Part shown: piece by piece, positions 44,609-51,696 of the stretch
How positions within the stretch are numbered: position 1 is the first letter of the stretch
Layout of the letters: each line of letters starts with the position of its first letter
Source: JAHJQZ01 sp963676075
Lineage (GTDB): Bacteria; Pseudomonadota; Alphaproteobacteria; Rhizobiales; Devosiaceae
Length of the DNA stretch: 64,000 bases
Direction of reading: 5' to 3'
Assembly (NCBI GenBank): GCA_963676075.2
Contig: CAXXNZ010000027.1
Location: 62,001-126,000, forward strand
The notes under the pieces: model-generated
Database searches by the model: none
Told to the model about the DNA's origin: nothing
Seen by the model: only the letters and a program-made list of their open reading frames with translations
Position numbers and translations under genes: made by a program

Positions 44609-46876
44609 TCAGCCGGCGATGTAGCCGGATGACGCCGGGGCAACGAGCGGCGTGATGCGGCGTATGGTGACCCGCCGGTTGACGCGCTCGGGCGCATCCG
44701 TCAGCACCTTCAGGTAACGCTCGCCATAGCCCTGGGTCGCGATGTTTTCCGGTGGGACGCCGAAGACTTCGGTCAGGGCAATGGCCACCGAATAGGCGCG
44801 CTCGTCCGACAGGATCAGGTTTGCATAGTCGCTCCCCACCGCGTCGGTGTGCCCTTCGATCAGGAACGTCTCGGCGGGGTTCTCATCGATCAGACGCAAC
44901 ATGGCATTTGCCACGATGCTCAGCGCCCCGAGCTGATCGGGCGGGATGCCGGCAGAACCGAAATCAAAGGTCAGGTTGCCGATCTCGAGCCGGCGGACCA
45001 TGTCGCGCACGCGGGCAGACCGTTTGACCTCGTCGATCGAATAGAGCCGCTTGACCTTCTCGACGGGCGGCGCATCAAGGAAGAGCGTGAGCGCGTCGAG
45101 ATCCGCCCGCTGGGCATCGAGCACATAGTCTTCGGGCGGGATATTGAGATTGAGCGGGGGCAAGCTTTCCGCCGGATCAACCCAGTCGGAAACAGTGTCG
45201 TCGTAGGTTTCGGGCGTGTAGGCCAGGATGGCCTCATTGCCGTTCTGGTCGAAATGCGACCGACGCAGGACATCGCCATAGCGGTCATAGATCGTCACCA
45301 GCCGCGTCCCGTTCGCACGGACGATCGTCTCACGCGTCCGGTTCCGCGGCAGCTGCTCGACATAGCGCTCATCGGCGCCATAGGAGAGCCGATTGTCCGA
45401 CTGGTTCGAGATGAACAGCTGGTTGTTGAACTTGAAGACAATCCGCGGCCCCGACTGGTCGACCACCTCGGCATTGGCCGGCTGTTCCTGCATTTTCGGA
45501 CCAGACGTATCAACGCTGATGGCCGATTTGGCTTCGGTGCCCTGTTCGGTTTCAATCGAGGGAATGTCCTCCGGTGCAACGTCGGCCTGGGCATCGGCGT
45601 CGCTCTGAGGCGGCGCTTCCGCCGTCGCCGGCTCAACCGGCTCGGACGGGGCAGGCTCAGTCGACGTTTCGAGTTTCTGGGCGTCCTTGGCGCTGTCGAG
45701 CAACGGCGCCTGTTCGGCCTCCGGCACAGCCGGTTCGGCAGGCTTGGCATCCGCACTCATCGGCTCGGCTTCCGGCGTCAAACCCACCCCATAGGCGCTA
45801 AGGCACGACTCGATGTCGCTGGCGCCGTCCTGTTCGCAAAGGGCCGAGATGTCGTTGCGTGCCGCCTCAAGGGCCTTGCGTGCCGCCTCGGCTTCCGGCG
45901 TTGATGCGGTGGAATTTGCCAGCTGCCTGTTAGCGTCTTCGTAGGTTGCAATCGCCTGGCTGAGCTCGCGCGGCAGCGGCGTTCCCTTGGGATTGACGAC
46001 AACCTCGCCCTTGGCATCGCCCTCCTGCGTGGCAGGCGCCTCAGGAGCAGTGTCCATCGTATCGTCCGCGACGGCGGCAGGCTCATCCGCTCCGCTATCG
46101 TCGAGGTTTTCTGCGGGTTCGGCGACCGCGGGTTCCGCCGGCTCAGGTTTCGCCTCGGGCTGAGGCGTCTCAGTCTGATCCGCTTCCTGATCCGCTTCGG
46201 GCTGCGCGGCGCTCTCCGCCTGAGGTTCGGTCGGCTGAGGCTCGACGGCGACAGGTTCGGCCACAGGCGTCAGTTCGATGCCGAACTGCGCAAGACAGGC
46301 CGCTGTGTCGGGCTGCCCGATCTGGGCGCATTGTTCTTCGACCGCCTTCAAGGCGTTCGCGACGCTGTCCTTCAGCTCGCCAGTCTCGCCGCCTTGCACG
46401 GTGGCTTCGGCATAGGCTGAGTTGCTCGCTTCGTAATTTGCGACAGCATCAAGCAGCGGCTGCGGCGGTGTTGGTGCCTCGGCCGGTGCCGGCGACTGGA
46501 CATCTTCGGCCGGCGGGCTTTCCGTCGGCGGCTGGTCTGCGGCGACCGCCGGTTCCCCGGAGGTTCCGCTTTCTATCGCTGCAACGCAGGCCTCTACGTC
46601 GTCCTGCCCAAGCACACCGCACAACCTGGCAACCTCTCCTTTGGCGGCATCAAGTTTTGCCTGAGCGCCCTCGACGTCTCCATCGGATGCCTGAACGGCT
46701 TCAAGATCGGACTGAGCCTGCCGGTAAGCGGCGATGGCCGCGGTGATGTCGGTCGCTTCTGCCTGAGCAACCAGTCTGCTTTCCGCGCTATCTTCGGCGA
46801 AAACGGCAGTCGCGGAACTCTGGCAAAATGCAAGTGTCAACGCGGCTGCGGCGATGCGAATTCCTGAGTGTCCCAT
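44609..46876 (-). CDS. OmpA family protein with three Cys-x10-Cys repeats
   Basis: 755 residues. Signal peptide to about residue 27. Three degenerate repeats of ~60 residues (about 45-102, 142-201 and 304-366), each starting with a 'Y-[RE]-x-A/S-N/Q' helix and ending with two cysteines exactly 11 positions apart (86/97, 183/194, 347/358) in an LC...D[IVT]..C[LV] context. They are separated by Pro/Glu/Ala-rich linkers. Residues ~478-600 form a conserved segment (PRIVFKFNNQLFISNQSDN), and ~640-750 an OmpA peptidoglycan-binding domain (LTFDFGSAGIPPDQL, FLIEGHTDAVGSDYANLILSDERAYSVA). Cell-envelope protein anchored to peptidoglycan. Exact sigma-EcfG promoter upstream at 46927-46951. Confidence 0.85.
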   Translation of the reverse strand: MGHSGIRIAAAALTLAFCQSSATAVFAEDSAESRLVAQAEATDITAAIAAYRQAQSDLEAVQASDGDVEGAQAKLDAAKGEVARLCGVLGQDDVEACVAAIESGTSGEPAVAADQPPTESPPAEDVQSPAPAEAPTPPQPLLDAVANYEASNSAYAEATVQGGETGELKDSVANALKAVEEQCAQIGQPDTAACLAQFGIELTPVAEPVAVEPQPTEPQAESAAQPEADQEADQTETPQPEAKPEPAEPAVAEPAENLDDSGADEPAAVADDTMDTAPEAPATQEGDAKGEVVVNPKGTPLPRELSQAIATYEDANRQLANSTASTPEAEAARKALEAARNDISALCEQDGASDIESCLSAYGVGLTPEAEPMSADAKPAEPAVPEAEQAPLLDSAKDAQKLETSTEPAPSEPVEPATAEAPPQSDADAQADVAPEDIPSIETEQGTEAKSAISVDTSGPKMQEQPANAEVVDQSGPRIVFKFNNQLFISNQSDNRLSYGADERYVEQLPRNRTRETIVRANGTRLVTIYDRYGDVLRRSHFDQNGNEAILAYTPETYDDTVSDWVDPAESLPPLNLNIPPEDYVLDAQRADLDALTLFLDAPPVEKVKRLYSIDEVKRSARVRDMVRRLEIGNLTFDFGSAGIPPDQLGALSIVANAMLRLIDENPAETFLIEGHTDAVGSDYANLILSDERAYSVAIALTEVFGVPPENIATQGYGERYLKVLTDAPERVNRRVTIRRITPLVAPASSGYIAG

Positions 46877-46926
46877 TGCCCTATCCTGAAGTCCCTTGAA
46901 AACGGTTGAAGTTTATTCATTACGTA

Positions 46927-46951
46927 AACGTCTCGATGACGCTTTTGTTCC
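46927..46951 (-). promoter_or_regulatory. sigma-EcfG promoter of the OmpA-like gene
   Basis: On the minus strand GGAAC (46951-46947), 16 bp, CGTT (46930-46927), the alphaproteobacterial general-stress promoter. The -10 lies 50 bp before the start codon. The surrounding 535-bp gap 46877-47411 otherwise holds only the promoter at 47162. Confidence 0.8.
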
Positions 46952-47161
46952 TCAACAGGCTTCCGGTGCCGATCCGGCTCGACCGCTGAGGTCAGGTCCC
47001 TCAATCCCTGGTGCAACTTGCCGGACGGCGCATTCGAATGCTCCGTACCGAGCACCGTCGCTCTATCGGATCAGAACAAGTGAGCGTATTGTGGACACGC
47101 CTTGCTGGTATGGCTCGTTCCTCACACGCGACGCGGCGATCACCGCCTATGTTGCCTGTCG

Positions 47162-47187
47162 GGAACCATGAAGCGCCGTCGCTCGTT
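47162..47187 (+). promoter_or_regulatory. sigma-EcfG promoter upstream of the BON gene
   Basis: GGAAC, 17 bp, CGTT. The only 17-bp spacer among the twelve exact sites. The next convincing start codon is 225 bp downstream (47412), implying a long leader or an unrecognised small gene. Confidence 0.65.
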
Positions 47188-47411
47188 TGAGTTGCAAGCG
47201 AGATACCAAGGCGCGGTTCAGGCGAAAGCGGGAATGAGGAGGCGGTCTTATCCGAGACCCCCGCTTCCAGAGTCGCCGGACCGGCCCCATGGTGTTTCGC
47301 CAACACGCGTACCAGCCCGCGCAATCTGGGGATTTGCGAATGCGATCCGCGCGGCAGCGAACGGCAGAAGGTCCTCGTTTCGGCGATGGACCCAAAAAGA
47401 AAGAGAACGTC

Positions 47412-47690
47412 ATGACAATCAGCAACACGAAGCCCATCGACGCCACCGAGGAGGACGAGACCGACTTAAGACTGGTCGAAGCAGCCAAGGCGCGACTGAA
47501 GTCGGACCCAATGGTCAATGAGGCGAGGATACGCATTTCCGCTGCAGCCGGGCGGGTGACGCTCGAGGGCCGGGTGACCGATCAATGGAGCAAGGACCGG
47601 ATCGAGACCGCACTCGCCGCCCTCGATGGCATTTCGGAGATCGACAACCAGATCGAGGTCAAGCACATCATCATTTACGGTCAGTCCTGA
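47412..47690 (+). CDS. BON domain protein
   Basis: 92 residues from the ATG at 47412. Residues ~20-88 are one BON domain (LVEAAKARLKSDPMVNEARIRISAAAGRVTLEGRVTDQWSKDRIETALAALDGISEIDNQIEV), a fold that binds membranes or ligands, as in OsmY-like stress proteins. No signal peptide is visible, so this copy is probably cytoplasmic. It lies downstream of a sigma-EcfG promoter and convergent with the BrkB-family gene. The ribosome site is weak (AGAGAACG). Confidence 0.82.
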   Translation: MTISNTKPIDATEEDETDLRLVEAAKARLKSDPMVNEARIRISAAAGRVTLEGRVTDQWSKDRIETALAALDGISEIDNQIEVKHIIIYGQS

Positions 47691-47742
47691 TCCGTAACTT
47701 CAAGATGCGCCTGCCCGGGCCAGCAGCACACACTCCGGGCAT

Positions 47743-48744
47743 TCAAGACCCCAGGGTATCGGCCACGTAGGCGCCGCGCTCGCCCAAAGGCATGGCGGGA
47801 GGCGTTGTCGAATCGACAGCTGTCTGGCGTTCGATTTCCGCATTCAGCTTGCCACCAGTGACGACGGCGATGGTGGAAAACCACATCCATGTCAGGAAGC
47901 CGATCAGGGCGCCGAGCGAACCATAGGTTGCGCTGTAATTGCCAAAATTGGCGACGTACCACGAAAACAACACAGAGATGATCAGCACGACGACGATGGC
48001 GAAGATGGCGCCCGGCGTTATCCAGGTCCAACGCGCATCCTTGCGACTCGGTCCCCAACGGTAGAGGGCGGCAAGGGCAAGCAGCAGAAGTGCGCCCAGC
48101 AGGGCAAAGCTCAGCAGACGAACGGCCCATCCCGCCGTGTTGATGATCGGCAGAAATGTCAGAACCGCCGGCAGGACCACGACGACGACCAGTGCCACGG
48201 CGGCGAGTACCGATGCCGCAACCGTGAAGGAAAGAACGACGGCGATGCGTTTGATCGGCCCGCGCTTTTCGGTCTCGCCATAGGCAACGTTCATCGCATC
48301 GAACAGCCCATTAATCCCCAAACTCGCACTCCAGATGGCAATGGCGAGACCGACGACCAGCGTCCAGCCGAGGGTCTGGTCGCTCTGGCTGGCAATGCGC
48401 TCAAGCTGCGACCGGATCAGGTCGAGCCCGCCGGCCGGAACCATGCCCTGGAACAGCGAGACCTGGGACGGAATTGCCTCGGGGCCGGAAAACAGTCCGT
48501 AGATCGAGACGATCGTGCTGAGCGACGGCACAAGGGCAATCAGCATGTAGAGGGTAACGCCGGCAGAGATCAGCATGACCCTGTCGGCAAAAAAACCCTT
48601 CACCGTTCGTTTGATGATGTGCAGCCAACCTTTGAAGGGAATGGCGCGCGGACGCTCGGCCTCACGCCCGACACCGGCACGGCTGACCTCGGTCACCAAC
48701 TGCGCGCGGTCCTGGGGTTCGGCTTGTTCTTCGTGATCAGACAT
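47743..48744 (-). CDS. YihY/BrkB family inner-membrane protein
   Basis: 333 residues with six hydrophobic helices (for example VMLISAGVTLYMLIALVPSLSTIVSIYGLF, LGWTLVVGLAIAIWSASLGINGLFDAMNVAYGE, WTWITPGAIFAIVVVLIISVLFSWYVANFGNYSATYGSLGALIGFLTWMWFS), the UPF0761/BrkB pattern. The role of the family is unsettled. Its sigma-EcfG -10 element is only 10 bp from the ATG, so the mRNA would be nearly leaderless; no Shine-Dalgarno is seen. Confidence 0.88.
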   Translation of the reverse strand: MSDHEEQAEPQDRAQLVTEVSRAGVGREAERPRAIPFKGWLHIIKRTVKGFFADRVMLISAGVTLYMLIALVPSLSTIVSIYGLFSGPEAIPSQVSLFQGMVPAGGLDLIRSQLERIASQSDQTLGWTLVVGLAIAIWSASLGINGLFDAMNVAYGETEKRGPIKRIAVVLSFTVAASVLAAVALVVVVVLPAVLTFLPIINTAGWAVRLLSFALLGALLLLALAALYRWGPSRKDARWTWITPGAIFAIVVVLIISVLFSWYVANFGNYSATYGSLGALIGFLTWMWFSTIAVVTGGKLNAEIERQTAVDSTTPPAMPLGERGAYVADTLGS

Positions 48745-48753
48745 CAGTGTAGT

Positions 48754-48778
48754 AACGCTTTTCCGCCCAACCCGTTCC
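48754..48778 (-). promoter_or_regulatory. sigma-EcfG promoter of the BrkB-family gene
   Basis: GGAAC (48778-48774), 16 bp, CGTT (48757-48754). The -35 lies 10 bp from that of the divergent promoter at 48788, so the two would be occupied back to back. Confidence 0.8.
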
Positions 48779-48787
48779 CGAGGAATG

Positions 48788-48812
48788 GGAACAAGACCTC
48801 CGCCTGCCCGTT
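48788..48812 (+). promoter_or_regulatory. sigma-EcfG promoter of the AI-2E-family gene
   Basis: GGAAC, 16 bp, CGTT, 62 bp before the ATG at 48875. Forms a divergent pair with the promoter at 48754-48778. Confidence 0.8.
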
Positions 48813-48874
48813 AGTTCCCTGACACTTCATGATTTCGCTGCTTCGGGCAAGCCGAAGACAGATCGGGGGCACAG

Positions 48875-49873
48875 ATGCGGATTGCGTTGTTGGGTGTGGG
48901 GCTGCTGGTGCTCTGGCAGGCGGGTGGCATGCTGCTGCTCGTGTTCGCAGCCTGTCTGGTCGCCGTGGTCCTGCATGCACTGTCGCGCCCCTTGGCCCGG
49001 TTTGCGCCTATGGCCCATGGCTATGCACTCGCCATCACCGTGATCGCCATCCTGGGGGCAATGGCCGCTGCCATTGCCTTTCTGGGGGTGCAGATCAGAG
49101 GAGATTTCGAGTTTCTGGTCGCGGAAGTCCCGAAAACACTCGACCGGGAGCTTGGCCGGATCGGGATCGACACAAGCGCCATAGACCTCGGCAAACTCGA
49201 CTCCGGCAGCTGGACGGGCATGCTTGGCGGTCTCGCCAACTACACCGGCGCAGCCGTCAGCGTGGCGATGAACACGTTTCTTGTAGTGGTCGGCGGCGTG
49301 TTCCTTGCAGCCCAGCCCCGGCTCTACCGCCATATCGTGGTGTATCTGTTTCCAAAAAGGATGTGTCGCACGACGCTTTCGGTGCTCAACAACACGGGCG
49401 CCGCTCTCAGGCGCTGGATGCTGGGACAGATCCTGCTCATGGCCGGCATCGGCGTGATCACCACGCTGGGGTTGATGTTGATCGGCGTGCCGTCTGCGCT
49501 GGGGCTTGGCATCCTGGCCGCATTTCTCGAGTTCATCCCTGTCGCCGGCCCGGTCATTGCAGCCGTTCCCGGCGTGCTGGTCGGTTTCTCCAACGGGTTT
49601 GACGTCGGGATGTGGACGCTTGCGCTCTATATTGGCGTTCAGCAGATCGAAAGCAGCTTCGTCATCCCGATGGTCCAGCGACACACCGTCAGTCTCGCGC
49701 CGGCGCTCGGCCTGCTTGCCATCATCGTGTTCGGCTTCTGGTTCGGCGCGCTCGGCGTCATGCTCTCGGCGCCGCTGGCGGTCTTTCTGCAGGTGTTGGT
49801 GGCCCAGCTCTACTCCCGCGACCTGCTCGGTTGGAAGATCGATATCCCGGGGACAGCGCGCGCTGGACAGTGA
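48875..49873 (+). CDS. AI-2E family transporter (PerM/YdiK-like)
   Basis: 332 residues. Membrane segments flank a soluble loop (FEFLVAEVPKTLDRELGRIGIDTSAIDLGKL); the C-terminal part has the family signature VPSALGLGILAAFLEFIPVAGPVIAAVPGVLVGFSNG and VQQIESSFVIPMVQRHTVSLAPALGLLAIIVFGFWFGALGVMLSAPLAV. Members are inner-membrane permeases, some Na+/H+ antiporters; the AI-2 export name is historical. A GGGGG stretch precedes the start. Driven by the sigma-EcfG promoter at 48788 and followed by a strong hairpin terminator. Confidence 0.88.
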   Translation: MRIALLGVGLLVLWQAGGMLLLVFAACLVAVVLHALSRPLARFAPMAHGYALAITVIAILGAMAAAIAFLGVQIRGDFEFLVAEVPKTLDRELGRIGIDTSAIDLGKLDSGSWTGMLGGLANYTGAAVSVAMNTFLVVVGGVFLAAQPRLYRHIVVYLFPKRMCRTTLSVLNNTGAALRRWMLGQILLMAGIGVITTLGLMLIGVPSALGLGILAAFLEFIPVAGPVIAAVPGVLVGFSNGFDVGMWTLALYIGVQQIESSFVIPMVQRHTVSLAPALGLLAIIVFGFWFGALGVMLSAPLAVFLQVLVAQLYSRDLLGWKIDIPGTARAGQ

Positions 49874-50014
49874 TGCCGCCAGCCCTTGGCCGTTCGCTTT
49901 TCGCGGCAGGCGTCTGAGGTGTGGCTTTGCAGCCAAGCCATTCGATCGACGACAGATCGCACCAGGCGATCTGGACGGTCACGGTTCGGACTGAGTTATG
50001 GCGCAGATAAAAAA

Positions 50015-50050
50015 GCAGCAGGTCAGGCGTTGGTTTGCCTGACCTGCTGC
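50015..50050. terminator. rho-independent terminator, probably bidirectional
   Basis: GCAGCAGGTCAGGC (50015-50028) and GCCTGACCTGCTGC (50037-50050) form a perfect 14-bp stem with an 8-base loop. Six A residues precede it, giving a T-run on the minus strand; the plus side is followed by ATTTGTCTTT. It ends both the AI-2E-family unit (+) and the small membrane protein unit (-). The rest of 49874-50240 shows no gene. Confidence 0.8.
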
Positions 50051-50240
50051 ATTTGTCTTTGCCCCTGCCCGGCGCCGTCTGCGGATCACCAAGGCTATTG
50101 TACGGGAGTGTTGGCTGCGGGGTCGACCGGCGCCTGCTCGATCGTCTCTGTCCCCTGACGGTGGTGTCGGCCGACTGCATGTCAGGCGGAGATTGGATGT
50201 TCGGGAAGTTTCGAGGCCCCGGCTCGCGCGGTTCAGGACT

Positions 50241-50408
50241 CTATGCCGGATTCACCCATCCGACGAGCAGATAGACCGCGATGAAGCCGAGAACCACGAG
50301 CACCGTCGAAATAGCAAGAATTCTGGCGCCAAACCGCTTCTCGCCCTGCCGTGCCATGGTAGGATTGAGCGTTTCGGTTTCCTCGGATGCGTTTTTCCGG
50401 TCCGTCAT
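50241..50408 (-). CDS. small single-span membrane protein (55 residues)
   Basis: A 55-codon frame from the ATG at 50408, with GGAGG seven bases upstream. The first ~25 residues are polar (MTDRKNASEETETLNPT, then ARQGEKRFGAR), followed by one hydrophobic helix ILAISTVLVVLGFIAVYLLVGWV near the C-terminus. Resembles small envelope-stress-type tail-anchored proteins, but I do not recognise a family. It lies 129 bp downstream of the holin-like gene on the same strand and may be cotranscribed from the sigma-EcfG promoter at 51345. Confidence 0.65.
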   Translation of the reverse strand: MTDRKNASEETETLNPTMARQGEKRFGARILAISTVLVVLGFIAVYLLVGWVNPA

Positions 50409-50537
50409 GGGATCCTCCATTTCGATAAGGATGCCGGCAGGCCGTAAGCGCTATCCAGAGCGAAAATGCCGCCCCCCCGGCGGATCGGGACTTCAGCGCA
50501 AGCGGCCGTGTCTGCGCGTTCTACGCAAGCGCCGTGA

Positions 50538-50963
50538 CTACTGACGCTTGCGCTTCTGGTCCTGCAGCGACTCTGCCGCCAGGTACCCCAGTCCGCCGGC
50601 CACCAGCAAAGACATCGGTGAACGGGCGTTTATCAGTTGCGGGATGATCGTTGCTGCCGACTGCATCATCAGCGCCTGTTCGCTGTGGCGCAGACGCACG
50701 CGCGCTCTCTTGTCCAGGATGCGGGCGACGACGACCAGAATGACCCCGGTCACCAAACTCATGGCGGCGAGGATGAAGGAGGCGTTCATGGGTCCGTATT
50801 GGGGAACCAGAAAGAACCACAGGCCGACAAGACAAGCTGCGTAGGTGCTGATCGCGAACACGATGGCGAGAAGATAGAGAATAGCCTCGCGCCAAGTGGT
50901 TTCGATCACCTTGTCAGTTTGCCCCGTCGGCACGCTCCTCAGAAGGGCGGACAGAATTTTCAT
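50538..50963 (-). CDS. phage-holin-superfamily III-like membrane protein
   Basis: 141 residues with two strong hydrophobic helices (AILYLLAIVFAISTYAACLVGLWFFLV and ASFILAAMSLVTGVILVVVARIL) followed by a basic stretch and a short third hydrophobic patch (SLLVAGGLGYLAAESL). This layout matches the 'phage holin family' proteins that in alphaproteobacteria occur next to DUF883/ElaB genes and are not phage-derived. It starts 13 bp after the DUF883 gene, so the two form an operon. Inner membrane; function unknown. Confidence 0.75.
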   Translation of the reverse strand: MKILSALLRSVPTGQTDKVIETTWREAILYLLAIVFAISTYAACLVGLWFFLVPQYGPMNASFILAAMSLVTGVILVVVARILDKRARVRLRHSEQALMMQSAATIIPQLINARSPMSLLVAGGLGYLAAESLQDQKRKRQ

Positions 50964-50976
50964 CGGTTTGCCCCGC

Positions 50977-51300
50977 TCAATGGCGCGTCAGCATCGCCGC
51001 CAGAAAACCGATCCCCGCTGCAATGCCGATGGACCGAACGGGATAGTCGCGAATCTGCGACACGAGGTCGGATTCGATGTTGCTGATTTCCTTGGCCACG
51101 GAGTCGACCGCCTGCTGTGAGGACTTCATGATGTCGTTCTCCGCTTTCTCCACAGTGCTGGAGCCCGCCGAAGCAAGGGTGCTCGACAGTGCCGTGATAT
51201 CCTTGCGCAGCTGTTCGATCTGCGCCTTGACCTCACCGAAGTCGTTATCGATGTCGGTCTTTCCATTTTTCCGGGCGTTGGTAGCCGAAGCTTCAGCCAT
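50977..51300 (-). CDS. DUF883 (ElaB/YqjD-like) membrane-anchored protein
   Basis: 107 residues from the ATG at 51300 (AAGGA upstream). An acidic N-terminus is followed by a coiled-coil-type helix (FGEVKAQIEQLRKDITALSSTLASAGSSTVEKAENDIMKSSQQAVDSVAKEISNIESDLVSQI) and the typical C-terminal segment RDYPVRSIGIAAGIGFLAAMLTRH, one short membrane anchor. ElaB/YqjD relatives are stress-induced and can bind ribosomes at the membrane. First gene of an operon with the holin-like protein. Confidence 0.85.
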   Translation of the reverse strand: MAEASATNARKNGKTDIDNDFGEVKAQIEQLRKDITALSSTLASAGSSTVEKAENDIMKSSQQAVDSVAKEISNIESDLVSQIRDYPVRSIGIAAGIGFLAAMLTRH

Positions 51301-51344
51301 GTCAGAATCCTTCTTGCTGTGTTGTAAGTCGGGTTCAGTGACTA

Positions 51345-51369
51345 AACGCATCCAGATGATTGTGGTTCC
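51345..51369 (-). promoter_or_regulatory. sigma-EcfG promoter of the DUF883-holin operon
   Basis: GGAAC (51369-51365), 16 bp, CGTT (51348-51345), 45 bp before the start at 51300. In the rest of the 51301-51696 gap I see only a hairpin at 51547-51574 (8-bp stem GCCGGCAA/TTGCCGGC) without a T-run. Confidence 0.8.
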
Positions 51370-51696
51370 CGAACACAGCTCGCCAATTCGCGCGCAGGTG
51401 GCCGGTTTTGTCCGTGAAGCGCCTTGTGCCCACCCCGGCGAACTCGGATTCGGAAGAGAAAAAACGCGCGGAAACACCGTCGAGGCGGCGTGAATTGCGC
51501 CCCTTCGCGGCTGTCTGGATCGACAGATGGTTATCTGGGGCGCTTCGCCGGCAACACCACGTATGGTTGCCGGCTGGGGGGCAGGATTTCAATGTGCCGC
51601 GTCGGCTATGGCCTCGCGCGCGCTGCCACACACGCCGGCCGGCAGCCTTCAGTCCCGGCGAGGATGGCGCCGCATGGCAGCGGCGAGGGACGGATA

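Noticed and set aside
46896..47171. 91-codon plus-strand frame ahead of the BON gene
   Set aside because: No family resemblance, no ribosome site, and it overlaps the promoter of the OmpA-like gene.
47340..47375. GAAC...CGTT pair near the BON gene
   Set aside because: The spacing is only 13 bp, outside the 16-17 bp required, and the first G of GGAAC is missing.
50538..50963. Phage remnant suggested by the holin-like protein
   Set aside because: No other phage gene is nearby; this holin-superfamily protein pairs with DUF883 genes in ordinary chromosomes and has a stress promoter.
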